Source: Lichenibacterium ramalinae (GTDB lineage Bacteria > Pseudomonadota > Alphaproteobacteria > Rhizobiales > Beijerinckiaceae). From it: a stretch of 64,000 bases of DNA. The notes under the pieces were generated by a model, which was not told the DNA's origin, ran no database searches, and saw nothing but the letters and a program-made list of their open reading frames with translations. Location of the stretch: assembly GCF_004137085.1 (NCBI RefSeq), contig NZ_QYBC01000001.1, forward strand, positions 1-64,000, written 5' to 3'. Every line of letters begins with the position of its first letter. The first letter of the stretch is position 1. The position numbers and the translations under genes are program-made. This document shows, piece after piece, positions 63,865 to 64,000 of the stretch.

Positions 63865-64000
63865 GCTGAGTCCTCGACTCGAAGGGTCGGGCCGACGCTC
63901 TACAGCGTCCCTCGTCCCACCGCACGCCACAACGCCCGACACGGTGACCGGGATCGTCGAAAAACCGACATAGAGCGCTTTCGCCTTCGGCCGCTCCGCT

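Overview
The window is about 70% GC chromosomal DNA from an alphaproteobacterium, most likely order Hyphomicrobiales (a Methylobacteriaceae/Beijerinckiaceae relative). This is inferred from gene content: DUF3297, DUF6481, DUF6894 and QueD-like proteins of alphaproteobacterial type, an ExoP/ExoY-type exopolysaccharide locus, and a rhizobial-type phn cluster with a hexapeptide transferase and a DUF1045 protein. No rRNA, tRNA or CRISPR array was seen. Genes are dense, with many 1-4 bp ATGA/GTGA overlaps that indicate translationally coupled operons.

Layout. 1-1.6 kb is lower-GC accessory DNA: a Panacea (DUF4065) antitoxin-type gene, a coupled partner gene running off the left edge, and a decayed transposase fragment. 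1.6-8.3 kb holds an MFS transporter, an orphan sensor kinase, a membrane protein, a small four-cysteine protein and a purU-folD one-carbon operon. 8.3-24.3 kb is an exopolysaccharide region: a Wzc/ExoP-like co-polymerase, one GT2, three GT4 enzymes, an ExoY-type priming transferase, a Wzy/ligase-like membrane protein, ManC, a putative Fe(II)/2-oxoglutarate dioxygenase, a small ExoX/SyrA-like membrane protein and a GMC oxidoreductase fused to an SDR/epimerase. An AT-rich divergent intergenic region splits it. ManC implies GDP-mannose supply; no flippase or outer-membrane export gene was recognised here.

24.4-36.6 kb is a complete phosphonate utilisation locus: transporter phnC-D-E1-E2, the convergent repressor gene phnF, then divergently phnG-H-I-J-K-L, hexapeptide transferase, DUF1045, phnM, phnN. 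A palindromic PhnF-type operator lies in the phnF-phnG gap. PhnCDE imports phosphonate, PhnI/GHL with PhnM forms the ribosyl triphosphate-linked phosphonate and trims it, PhnJ cleaves C-P by radical SAM chemistry, and PhnN makes PRPP. phnP is absent and the 2H-type DUF1045 protein is a candidate substitute.

36.6-64 kb is mostly housekeeping and signalling: an aminotransferase coupled to an HDAC-like amidohydrolase, mutS, a UDG-like protein, an orphan response regulator, a metallo-beta-lactamase-fold hydrolase, a GGDEF-EAL protein, folE-queD, DUF983, DUF6481, a glycosyltransferase-like membrane protein, a 1023-residue GAF/PAS histidine kinase, an acyltransferase 3, a copper module (DUF305, CopA with three YHS domains, CueR-like regulator with a classic operator), a DUF4432 mutarotase-like protein, a DUF985 cupin and gloB.
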